From: Lentisalinibacter sediminis
Lineage (GTDB): Bacteria > Pseudomonadota > Gammaproteobacteria > Steroidobacterales > Woeseiaceae
Direction of reading: 5' to 3'
Length of the DNA: 64,000 bases
Assembly (NCBI RefSeq): GCF_040706615.1
Contig: NZ_JAPDRF010000005.1
Span: 496,001-560,000, forward strand
The notes beneath the pieces are model-generated. The model was not told the origin of the DNA and ran no database searches. It worked only from the letters and a program-made list of their open reading frames with translations. Shown here piece by piece: positions 24,891 to 33,691 of this stretch (the stretch's first letter is position 1; each line of letters starts with the position of its first letter). Made by a program: the position numbers and the translations under genes.

Positions 24891-25145
24891 ATGCACGACG
24901 ACATTATTCCCCGCCAGGATGCGACCCTTGCCATCCAGCTTACCGAGCGCTTCGGCCCGCTCCTGACCCAGACCCAGCTGGCCGAGCTGCTCGGCCGCAC
25001 CCCGGGCGGTCTCCGCTACAGTCTCTGCTGCCCCAGCGACGCCCCGACGCGCGCGCTGAAGGCCTGCGGCCGGAAGATCGGCCGCAGGGTCTACTACCCG
25101 GCCTCCGAGGTCGCCCGCATCATCACCGGTGACGAGGCGCGGTGA
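24891..25145 (+). CDS. Small DNA-binding protein, possible excisionase-like factor
   Basis: 84 residues. The middle reads LLTQTQLAELLGRTPGGLRYSL and the end GRKIGRRVYYPASEVARIITGD, resembling a winged helix-turn-helix of the MerR/AlpA excisionase type. It lies directly after the integrase genes and overlaps the next gene by GTGA. A role in excision or in controlling the island is inferred from position. Confidence 0.6.
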   Translation: MHDDIIPRQDATLAIQLTERFGPLLTQTQLAELLGRTPGGLRYSLCCPSDAPTRALKACGRKIGRRVYYPASEVARIITGDEAR

Positions 25146-25843
25146 CACGCCGCATCTTCCGGGTCCGCGATCGAAAGGGATATCTGATTGTCGAACGGGC
25201 CGCGGTCGAGGACGAGCGCCTGTCCTGGGCGGCCCGGGGCCTTCTTGTCTACCTGCTCGCCAAACCGGACACCTGGCAGGTCATCGTCAACGACCTGGTG
25301 AAGCGTGGCGATCTCGGCCGGGACGGCGTCTACGGGCTGCTGCAGGAGCTCAAGACCGCGGGCTACGTGCGTTATGAGAAACACCGGGATCCGGACGGGC
25401 GCCTTCGCGGCGGACACTACCGGGTCTTTGAACGCCCGCCCGGAAGCGAGCCTCTACCGCTTCCGGAATCACCGGAGACGGTTCAGCCGGATCCGGTCCC
25501 ACCGGATCCGGCCAGGCCCGAAGCTTTAGTTATTAGCTACCTCAATAAAGAACCCATTTTCACCAAACTACCCACTCCTACATTCTTAAATAGAGACAAG
25601 AAGACGGATTCCGCGACGGCCTCCTACGTCTTCCCGCCGACCGTCTCCCCGCAGGAGCGGGCATCCGCGAGCTGCATTGTGGCCTCGCTCGATGCCGAGG
25701 CCCGCCAGCCCGCCCTCGACGAGTGGGGCGACGCCATCGCCAGGGGCGCCATCCGTTCCAGCCCGCTCGGCTATCTGGACGCGATCGTGAAGCGCAAACT
25801 GGCCGAGAGAAATAATTCCGACAGGGCCTGCAGGGATTTTTGA
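25142..25843 (+). CDS. Winged-helix replication/regulatory protein of the island
   Basis: 233 residues. The N-terminal 100 residues form a winged helix of the kind found in plasmid and phage replication initiators and regulators (VERAAVEDERLSWAARGLLVYLLAKPDTWQVIVNDLVKRGDLGRDGVYGLLQELKTAGYVRYE). A Pro-rich linker follows, then a short C-terminal helical part. Its place next to a gene-free block with iteron-like repeats makes a replication or transfer role worth testing. The TGA stop lies inside a 32-bp palindrome. Confidence 0.6.
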   Translation: MTRRIFRVRDRKGYLIVERAAVEDERLSWAARGLLVYLLAKPDTWQVIVNDLVKRGDLGRDGVYGLLQELKTAGYVRYEKHRDPDGRLRGGHYRVFERPPGSEPLPLPESPETVQPDPVPPDPARPEALVISYLNKEPIFTKLPTPTFLNRDKKTDSATASYVFPPTVSPQERASASCIVASLDAEARQPALDEWGDAIARGAIRSSPLGYLDAIVKRKLAERNNSDRACRDF

Positions 25844-25864
25844 TGACAGTGTCATCAAAATCCC
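25833..25864. promoter_or_regulatory. Long palindrome across a stop codon
   Basis: TTTTGATGACA-G-TGTCATCAAAA is perfect, and flanking GGGA/TCCC extends it to 15-bp arms with a one-base bulge. It contains the TGA of the upstream gene. There is no T run, so an operator or a pause/processing hairpin is as likely as a terminator. Confidence 0.6.
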
Positions 25865-26000
25865 GGCGACCCGAGTCGGCCACCTGTCCGGCCGTATTTT
25901 GCCCGCCAATCGAGGCTGTCAGGCGGCACCGTGAGCGGCCCGATCGGAGACCGCCCCGGCCGGCTTCGCCCCGGATCAGCCTGCCGCCGCTGCCGACGTC

Positions 26001-26038
26001 CCGCGTCCCTACCCCGGCCCCGCCGGGTAGGGACGCGG
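26001..26038. repeat. Module 1 hairpin
   Basis: CCGCGTCCCTACCC pairs perfectly with GGGTAGGGACGCGG (14 bp, 10-base loop). Confidence 0.85.
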
Positions 26039-26080
26039 TACGCAAACCCAATAACGGCGCGGGTTTCAGCCCGAAATTCT

Positions 26081-26116
26081 GAGGGACGGGTGAGGGACGG
26101 ACCCCCTGGCGGGGGT
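26081..26116 (+). repeat. Module 1 iteron pair and small hairpin
   Basis: GAGGGACGG occurs at 26,081 and again 11 bp later at 26,092. It differs by one base from the GTAGGGACG in the module 1 hairpin stem. A 7-bp hairpin (GACCCCC-TGGC-GGGGGTC) follows directly. Confidence 0.8.
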
Positions 26117-26249
26117 CGGAATGGCATTTTGCGGGCGGATATCCGGACGACGCGGAGGGTGTGTAGCCGCCGTGATCAGGCGCGATTCGAGGAGCCGCCG
26201 GCCGCGGAATTCTCCCCTTCGCGACCGCCGCTCGCGCCTCACCAAATAC

Positions 26250-26284
26250 TACCCATAGTGGGTAATCAATGACCCGAGTTGGGT
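26250..26284. promoter_or_regulatory. Module 1 operator pair
   Basis: TACCCA-TAG-TGGGTA followed, about two helical turns on, by ACCC-GAGTT-GGGT. No intact gene follows. Confidence 0.65.
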
Positions 26285-26523
26285 ATGAAGGTGATGACCG
26301 ATTCAGTCTCGTGCTCGTCCCGGCGACGGGCTTCGAGCAGGGCGATCACGCATCCGGAGCGGCCCTTCTCTGCGCCACTCCGGACGTCGCCTTCCTCGTT
26401 GGAATCGGCGTGCTGAGGAAGATGTTCCAGCGGCCAATCGGAACTCTCCGGAGGCACCGAACCGCGTCTCGATCGCAGCCGCGCTCAGGCGCGTTCGCAC
26501 CGGTTCGGGTCCCGCCACTGCCG

Positions 26524-26570
26524 GCGTTCCCCGTCACTACCGAGCGCAGCGCTGTAGTGACGGGGAACGC
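26524..26570. repeat. Module 2 hairpin
   Basis: GCGTTCCCCGTCACTAC pairs perfectly with GTAGTGACGGGGAACGC (17 bp, 13-base loop containing AGCGC/GCGCT). Relative to module 1, both arms carry the matching change GGG to GTG. Confidence 0.85.
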
Positions 26571-26608
26571 GATCCCAGTAACAGCGCGGCTTCCACGCCC
26601 GAATTGCC

Positions 26609-26640
26609 GAGTGACGGGCGAGTGACGGTCCCTCCGGAGG
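26609..26640 (+). repeat. Module 2 iteron pair
   Basis: GAGTGACGG occurs at 26,609 and 26,620, again 11 bp apart, carrying the same T substitution as the module 2 hairpin stem. A CCTCCGGAGG palindrome follows. Confidence 0.8.
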
Positions 26641-26771
26641 CTTTCGAAATGCGATTACCGGACGTCCTCACCCGCGAACCGGCGGGTCTACAGCCACCGC
26701 GAAGCGGCGACATCCAACGATCCGATGGCCCCGAATCTCTTCTCGCCAACCGAACCCGCTCACAGTAATAT

Positions 26772-26805
26772 TTACCCATTATGGGTAATCGCACCCAACT
26801 CGGTT
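26772..26805. promoter_or_regulatory. Module 2 operator upstream of the winged-helix/NTase regulator
   Basis: TTACCCA-TTA-TGGGTAA followed by ACCCAACTCGGTT. It lies 13-46 bp before the regulator ATG, so autoregulation is likely. Confidence 0.65.
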
Positions 26806-26817
26806 CGGTGCTCCGTG

Positions 26818-27456
26818 ATGACCGGGGCTGACCCTACATCCGTCGATCGCGCCAGCATGCCGAAGTCAAGCCCCGGCCCGGCCGACGCTCTGTTCACCAC
26901 CACGCAGCAGCGCGTGCTCGGATTGCTGTTTGGTCAGTCCGATCGCAGCTTCTTCAAGAGCGAGTTGATCAGGCTGGCACGGATGGGCTCCGGGACCGTC
27001 CAGCGGGAAGTGGAGCGTCTGGTCGCGAGCGGCCTTGTCTCCGTGACGACCATCGGGCGCCAGAAGCACTACCGGGCGAATTCCCGCTCCCCGATATTCG
27101 GAGAACTCCGCTCACTGGCCCGCAAAACCATCGGTATCGCTGAGCCACTGCGCTCGGCACTCGCGCCTCTGGCCCCTCGCGTGCGTTTGGCGATGGTGGC
27201 CGGGTCTGGCGACGTGGCCACGGGTGCCGCCCCGAAAGCTTTCAGGCTCCTGCTGGTCGGCGACCGTCTGACTCTCGAGCAGATCCATACGGCCCTGGCT
27301 CCTGTAGAGGAGCGCTTCGGCCGCCAGATCCACCCAACGCTTTATACTGCGGAGAAATTCCGGCGCGAGCGCTTCCTGGAAAGCGGGTTCGCGCACGAGG
27401 TGCTAACGGGCGACCGTGTGGTGGTCATCCGCTCCGGGCCCATCAGTGGAATCTGA
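26818..27456 (+). CDS. Winged-helix regulator fused to a degenerate nucleotidyltransferase domain
   Basis: 212 residues. The N-terminal winged helix (FTTTQQRVLGLLFGQSDRSFFKSELIRLARMGSGTVQREVERLVASGLVSV) is joined to an MNT-fold domain. In active family members this reads like fVYGSvArGeerADSDvDLLV; here it is MVAGSGDVATGAAPKAFRLLLVGD, so the acidic metal ligands are gone. It is a likely ligand-sensing repressor rather than an enzyme. I chose the ATG giving MTGADPTSVD, just after the operator; an ATG further upstream would place the operator inside the gene. It reads directly into the restriction operon. Confidence 0.75.
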   Translation: MTGADPTSVDRASMPKSSPGPADALFTTTQQRVLGLLFGQSDRSFFKSELIRLARMGSGTVQREVERLVASGLVSVTTIGRQKHYRANSRSPIFGELRSLARKTIGIAEPLRSALAPLAPRVRLAMVAGSGDVATGAAPKAFRLLLVGDRLTLEQIHTALAPVEERFGRQIHPTLYTAEKFRRERFLESGFAHEVLTGDRVVVIRSGPISGI

Positions 27457-27566
27457 ATCAGGGCTTCGAGGGATCGCAGCTCGGCACCGGGTGCTACCGC
27501 GGGTTGCAGGAGACCGGGAAAAACAGGTATCAAGACTGGCCGACGGCTAGCCACAGGGGGCAGGGA

Positions 27567-29133
<1,567 letters not shown>

Positions 29134-29144
<11 letters not shown>

Positions 29145-30453
29145 ATGGGTCTCAACCCGCCTCGGGGATATCATCCGCGTCAAGCATGGATGGGCGTTCA
29201 AGAGCCCTGAGTTTGATGCTGAGTGGGAGCGTAAACCCATCGTCATAAGCGTCGGCAACTTTCGCTACACCGGCGGCTTTCGTTTTTCGGAGACGACTAC
29301 GAGAGGCTATCGCGGCGCCTACCCTAAGGAGTTCGAGCTATCTCCGGGCGACATTCTGCTTGTGATGACCTGCCAGACAGCCGGAGGCGAAATTTTGGGC
29401 ATCCCTGCTAGAGTGCCGAACGACGGGCGCACCTATTTGCACAATCAACGTCTCGGGAAAGTCGTGGTACTCGACGAGGCCCGCGTCGACCCAGACTATA
29501 TCTATTGGCTCTTTCTATGGGATGAGTTCAATCGCGAGCTTGTGGCATCGGCAAGTGGTACGAAGATCTTGCATACGGCGCCGTCGCGCATTGAGGACTT
29601 TTCGTTTGACCTCCCACCACTCTCCGAGCAACACGCTATCGCAAACATCCTCGGCACGCTAGACCACAAGATCGAGCTGAACCGACGGCTGAGCGAGACG
29701 CTGGAGGCGATGGCGCGGGCGCTCTTCAAGTCTTGGTTCGTGGACTTCGATCCTGTGCGCGCCAAGATCGAAGGCCGCGACCCCGGTCTCCCCAAACACA
29801 TCGCCGACCTTTTCCCCGACCGCCTCGTCGACTCTGAGCTTGGGGAGATTCCGGAGGGATGGGAGGTAAAGTCTCTGGACCAAATTGCTCACTTCCAGAA
29901 CGGACTGGCATTACAGAAATACCGTCCGCAGCCCGGCGGAGAACGCTTGCCCGTTGTTAAGATCGCCCAGCTGAGAAGCGGCAAAGCGGACAGCGACGAA
30001 TGGGCGACGGCTAATCTGACGCCCAAGTGCATCATTGATGATGGAGATGTCGTTTTTTCATGGTCTGGTAGCTTGATCGTTCGAGTTTGGTGCGGGGGGC
30101 GGGCTGCCCTAAATCAGCACTTATTCAAAGTTACCTCTGAAGACTATCCACGCTGGTTTTTCTTGGAAGCGATCCTGTCTCATCTAGCAGAGTTTCGACA
30201 AATCGCAGCCGGCAAGGCCACCACAATGGGGCACATCCAGCGACGTCATCTTGCCGACGCCAGATGCGTTGTCCCCGGAAACGACCTGCTGACTGCCGCT
30301 TGTCCTCTATTTTCTGTGTTAGTCGATCGCGGTATTTTAATTGACGTTCAAAATCGCCAGCACGCTGAGCTACGTGACACGCTCCTGCCCAAGCTCATTT
30401 CGGGAGAATTGCGTGTGAAGGACGCGGAGAAATTTATGGAGAGTGTCCCATGA
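29134..30453 (+). CDS. hsdS: Type I restriction-modification specificity subunit HsdS
   Basis: 439 residues with two target-recognition domains. The first (about 1-165) ends in the LPPLSEQHAIANILGTLDHKIELNRRLSETLEAMARALFKSWFVDF coiled-coil spacer. The second begins at LGEIPEGWEVKSLDQIA and ends in a matching RQHAELRDTLLPKLISGELRV coil. It sets the DNA sequence recognised by the whole complex. Codon use in both recognition domains is more AT-rich than in hsdM, common for these swapped segments. It overlaps the next gene by ATGA. Confidence 0.95.
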
Positions 30454-31655
30454 GTCAGCACACACAGCCCCCACGCATCGAAAGCCTGCGTGTCAGAAAC
30501 TACCGCGCATTGAAAGACATCACGATTGAAAAGATCACTCCGTTGACGGTGCTATTGGGGCCGAACGGCAGCGGAAAATCGACCGTTTTTGACGTCTTTG
30601 CCTTTCTGGCCGAGTGTTTCTCTGACGGCCTACGCAAGGCATGGGATCGGCGTGGTCGTTTTCGAGAGCTGCGCAGTCGGGATCAGGACGGTCCCATCGT
30701 GATTGAACTCCAGTATCGTGAAAAGCGCGGTACCCCGCTGATCACTTATCACCTCGAGATTGAGGAACAGGCCAAGGGTCCTGTCATTGGGCGAGAATTC
30801 TTGCGCTGGAAGCGCGGCCATCCAGCCGCACCGTTCCACTTTCTCGACTACCAGTATGGAAAGGGCAAAGTCATCACGGGAGACGCCCCGGAGACGAGCG
30901 ATACACGTATGGAGAAGCCGCTCTCCAGTCCGGATGTGCTCGCGGTGAGTACATTGGGGACCCTGGCCGAGAATCCGCGCGTCATCGCCCTGCGCAACTT
31001 TATCACCGGCTGGCATCTTTCCTATCTCTCGGCCGACGCTGCCCGAGGGAATCCGGAAGCAGGCGCGGAGGAGCGGCTTTCACCCAAAGGGGACAACTTA
31101 CCCAATGTCATCCAGTACCTTCGGGAGCAGCACCCGCAACGGTTGGAGCAGATTTTCGAGACGCTCCGGCGACGCATACCGCGCATCGAGAAGATCGAAG
31201 CGGAGGTTCTCCAGGACAGCCGCCTGCTGTTGCTGGTCAAAGACGCTCCGTTTTCCACGCCGGTGCTGTCGCGTTTTGCCTCCGATGGCACCCTGAAGCT
31301 TTTGGCCTATTTGACTGTCCTCTATGACCCGGATCCGCCGCAGCTGGTCGGCATCGAGGAGCCGGAGAACTATCTTCATCCCCGCCTACTGCCGGAACTG
31401 GCCGAGGAATGCCAGCAAGCGGCGGAACGGACGCAGTTGATCGTCACCACCCACTCACCATTCTTCATCAATCCGCTGAGATCGGAGGAGGTGCGCGTGC
31501 TCTACAGAGCTGAGGATGGCTATACGCGTGTACGCCGCGTCGCCGACATGCCCGGAATCCAAGCCTTCCTCGACCAAGGCGCGACCCTCGGCGATCTTTG
31601 GATGGAGGGGCATTTTGATGCTGGTGATCCGCTCTCAATGGGAGATGTGGATTGA
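30450..31655 (+). CDS. AAA ATPase (ABC/OLD-type) partner of DUF4276
   Basis: 401-residue ABC-like ATPase of the AAA_15/AAA_21 class: RIESLRVRNYRALKDITIE, Walker A GPNGSGKST (37-45), signature region near SRFASDGTLKLLAYLTVL, Walker B LVGIEEPENYLHP (about 299-311) and the His switch VTTHSPFF. This architecture is shared with OLD nucleases, Gabija GajA and PARIS AriA, but here the TOPRIM part is a separate downstream gene. Start and stop overlaps tie it to hsdS and to the DUF4276 gene. Confidence 0.88.
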   Translation: MSQHTQPPRIESLRVRNYRALKDITIEKITPLTVLLGPNGSGKSTVFDVFAFLAECFSDGLRKAWDRRGRFRELRSRDQDGPIVIELQYREKRGTPLITYHLEIEEQAKGPVIGREFLRWKRGHPAAPFHFLDYQYGKGKVITGDAPETSDTRMEKPLSSPDVLAVSTLGTLAENPRVIALRNFITGWHLSYLSADAARGNPEAGAEERLSPKGDNLPNVIQYLREQHPQRLEQIFETLRRRIPRIEKIEAEVLQDSRLLLLVKDAPFSTPVLSRFASDGTLKLLAYLTVLYDPDPPQLVGIEEPENYLHPRLLPELAEECQQAAERTQLIVTTHSPFFINPLRSEEVRVLYRAEDGYTRVRRVADMPGIQAFLDQGATLGDLWMEGHFDAGDPLSMGDVD

Positions 31656-32266
31656 TGCGCATAGAATTCCTGGTCGAGGAGCCTTCTGCTGAGGAGGCGC
31701 TTAAGCATCTGCTTCCGCGGCTGATAGGACGACGTGCGGAGTGGAAGCTCATCAACTCGGGGAGCAAGTACAAGCTGTTGAAGGCGGTGCCGCAGCGACT
31801 AGCCGCTTACGGTCAGCGTATCGCCCAAGGCGAGGACTTACGTGTGGTCGTGCTAGTCGACCGCGACGATGACGATTGCGAGGAATTAAAACGCCAACTC
31901 GAGGTTGCAGCGCAGCACGCTAAACTTACAACAAAGTCCGCACCCGATGTCGATGGCCGGTTTCTGGTGGTTAATCGCATCGTCGTTGAGGAGCTGGAGT
32001 CTTGGTTTATCGGCGATCCAGCGGCCCTTCGCCGCGCGTTTACGAGTCTCCCGAAGATTGATGCTACAAAAGGCATCTTCCGAAATCCCGACAATGGGGG
32101 TTCTTGGGAAGCGTTGCACCGCTTTCTGAAAAAGCATGGGATATACAGGAGCAGCTACCCCAAGATTGATGCTGCTCGTCGAATTGCGCCCAATCTCGAT
32201 CTTCAGGCAAATCGTTCGCGCAGCTTTCACATGTTTGTAAGCGGCGTAGAGGCCTTGCTTGCCTGA
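31655..32266 (+). CDS. DUF4276 protein, TOPRIM-like
   Basis: 203 residues. A conserved Glu after the first strand (FLVEEPSAEEAL, Glu8/Glu9), an acidic D-x-D cluster (VLVDRDDDDCEE, 69-74) and a later VVEELESWFIGD motif give the layout of a TOPRIM-like metal site, as in DUF4276 and the related DUF4435 of AriB. It probably acts as the nuclease or effector controlled by the ATPase. The ATG shares one base with the upstream TGA (TGATG), with GGGAG 10 bases ahead; a TTG one codon earlier is less likely. Confidence 0.78.
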   Translation: MRIEFLVEEPSAEEALKHLLPRLIGRRAEWKLINSGSKYKLLKAVPQRLAAYGQRIAQGEDLRVVVLVDRDDDDCEELKRQLEVAAQHAKLTTKSAPDVDGRFLVVNRIVVEELESWFIGDPAALRRAFTSLPKIDATKGIFRNPDNGGSWEALHRFLKKHGIYRSSYPKIDAARRIAPNLDLQANRSRSFHMFVSGVEALLA

Positions 32267-32399
32267 CCCGCGCCGCTGTCAGACATCGACGCAGGCGCGG
32301 AAGCGTTGATTGAACGGAGATAGGAACAGGGCAACGGCGTGTTCCCCGCTACCGAGACCGCGTGGTAGGGACTCAGGCCGGGCGCGCCAAGCCGATGGA

Positions 32400-32822
32400 T
32401 TATGCTGCAGGAAACCACAGCGAAATTGTTCCTGATTGCTGCGGATTCCGAAGGAGTTCGGCGGGCGACGGACGGTATAGCTTGGCGATAAAAGGCGGCT
32501 CATGGCGGGCAATGAAGGCCTCGATCCGCGATAATGAGTAGACGAAATTATCGGCCAGTTGTGGCAGAGGCACTTTGCCGATCAGAATGATCAACGAGAC
32601 GCCGTGATCCTTCACGGCCGCGAGTTCGTTCGGCGTGTACCGTATTCGCAGATTGTGGGTCAGTGCGATGCGTCCATTGCGCCCGCAATGCTCCAGCCAC
32701 TCCTCATCCGGCGCATCGTGACGGAAGAGATCCCGATGCCGTTCAACGGTGATGCCGGCTGCTCTCAGCCTTTCGGGAAACTTCTTCCCGAGGTCGCGAT
32801 CGGTGAAGTAGACATGGGTCAA
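32400..32822 (-). CDS. PIN-like toxin, VapC45 type
   Basis: 140 residues with a PIN-like fold: VYFTDRDLGKKFPERLRAAGITVERHRD with an early Asp, then DEEWLEHCGRNGRIALTHN with the second acidic cluster. It resembles M. tuberculosis VapC45-type proteins, predicted ribonucleases. Its ATG overlaps the antitoxin stop by four bases. A plasmid-style addiction module would help keep the island. Lies opposite in direction to the restriction genes on either side. Confidence 0.75.
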   Translation of the reverse strand: MTHVYFTDRDLGKKFPERLRAAGITVERHRDLFRHDAPDEEWLEHCGRNGRIALTHNLRIRYTPNELAAVKDHGVSLIILIGKVPLPQLADNFVYSLSRIEAFIARHEPPFIAKLYRPSPAELLRNPQQSGTISLWFPAA

Positions 32823-33514
32823 GCCGCGCGCTCGTAGACTACCGCCTCCTCGATCTCCTCCTCACTGAGGTCGTAATCGTCGGCCAGATCAGCGGTTGAC
32901 TCGCCGGCATCGAGTCGCTGGACGATTGCAGAAGTCGAGATACCCGTGCGCAGAACGATAGGGCGGCCGAATGCGATATTGGGGTCGATGGCAATCGGCT
33001 TCCGGCGTCCTTCGCCGGCAACGAACGGATAGAGCCGGATCGGAAAACTCCACTCATCCCACTCGACACGCTCGAGGTGCTCCTCGAAGATTTTCCGCAT
33101 GGCGAGCTGCCCTGATGCGGAAAGCTCGATCAGCTGGCCGTAACGGTCCAGGAAAAGACGCCCCGCGGTTGTCTTGAGTTCGCGGTGCAGCAGCAGGCGC
33201 TCGATCCCGAGCTGTCTCTCCGCGAATGCCAGCGCGTCTCGAACCGCCTTGATCGAAGTGCCGTGTTCGGTGCGCAGCGCCCGGAGCACATGTGCTTCCA
33301 CAAGATTCCAGAAGGAGAGGAGCAGCGGGTCCTTCTGAGACGGCTGGATCAGCGGCTGCCAGTGCTCGGTCCCGTCGCCCTTGGGATACTCACGCCCGAT
33401 CAGCCAGGTCCGAAGCGTTGCCGCAGGCAGCTTGAGATAGCGGGAGGCCTCGGCCACGCCGTAGGCGGGCCGGTCTCGCAGGTCGTTGCGAAAGATTTGC
33501 TGGTCGGTCTTCAT
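32819..33514 (-). CDS. DUF433 antitoxin, VapB45 type
   Basis: 231 residues. An N-terminal MerR-like helix-turn-helix (PAYGVAEASRYLKLPAATLRTWL) is followed by a C-terminal DUF433 domain (AIDPNIAFGRPIVLRTGISTSAIVQRLDAGESTADLADDYDLSEEEIEEAVVYE), the form of VapB45. It would bind the toxin and repress the pair. Start is the ATG at 33,514; the frame extends further but without a ribosome site. A decayed relative of its C-terminal part lies at 56,982-57,244. Confidence 0.82.
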   Translation of the reverse strand: MKTDQQIFRNDLRDRPAYGVAEASRYLKLPAATLRTWLIGREYPKGDGTEHWQPLIQPSQKDPLLLSFWNLVEAHVLRALRTEHGTSIKAVRDALAFAERQLGIERLLLHRELKTTAGRLFLDRYGQLIELSASGQLAMRKIFEEHLERVEWDEWSFPIRLYPFVAGEGRRKPIAIDPNIAFGRPIVLRTGISTSAIVQRLDAGESTADLADDYDLSEEEIEEAVVYERAA

Positions 33515-33662
33515 TGGAATGGCGCTCCCTGGTTCCTGCTGAATAGTAAATGCCAAACGCGTGGCCACCAAGAATTGCCGGCCCTTCGAGAGTGCCTGAC
33601 CTCGGGTAGAGCTGGGCTCTTCCAAATGGGTCAAAGACCCGGGATTTGCGTCACTCAGTCCA

Positions 33663-33691
33663 TTGAGTAAAACTACTCAATATGTTGAGTA
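33663..33691. promoter_or_regulatory. Three-half-site operator overlapping the AAA/DUF4143 start codon
   Basis: TTGAGTA-N4-TACTCAA-N4-TTGAGTA: half sites start at 33,663, 33,674 and 33,685, one helical turn apart. The ATG of the next gene lies inside the second spacer (TATG), and no ribosome site is visible, so the mRNA may be leaderless and the operator may block initiation. Confidence 0.7.

Larger units (their letters stand above)
25844..26817. other. 974-bp gene-free block with two tandem diverged hairpin-iteron-operator modules
   Basis: No gene is supported. Module 1 has a hairpin at 26,001-26,038, iterons at 26,081-26,100 and a palindrome at 26,250-26,264. Module 2 has a hairpin at 26,524-26,570, iterons at 26,609-26,628 and a palindrome at 26,772-26,788. 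The modules are about 525 bp apart and share order, spacing and partial sequence (AAATGC and CCGGACG after the iterons). Confidence 0.75.

Noticed and set aside
26001..26805. CRISPR array, retron or type III toxin-antitoxin RNA
   Set aside because: Repeats are only paired and are not regularly spaced with unique spacers; no cas genes, no reverse transcriptase and no ToxN-like nuclease nearby.
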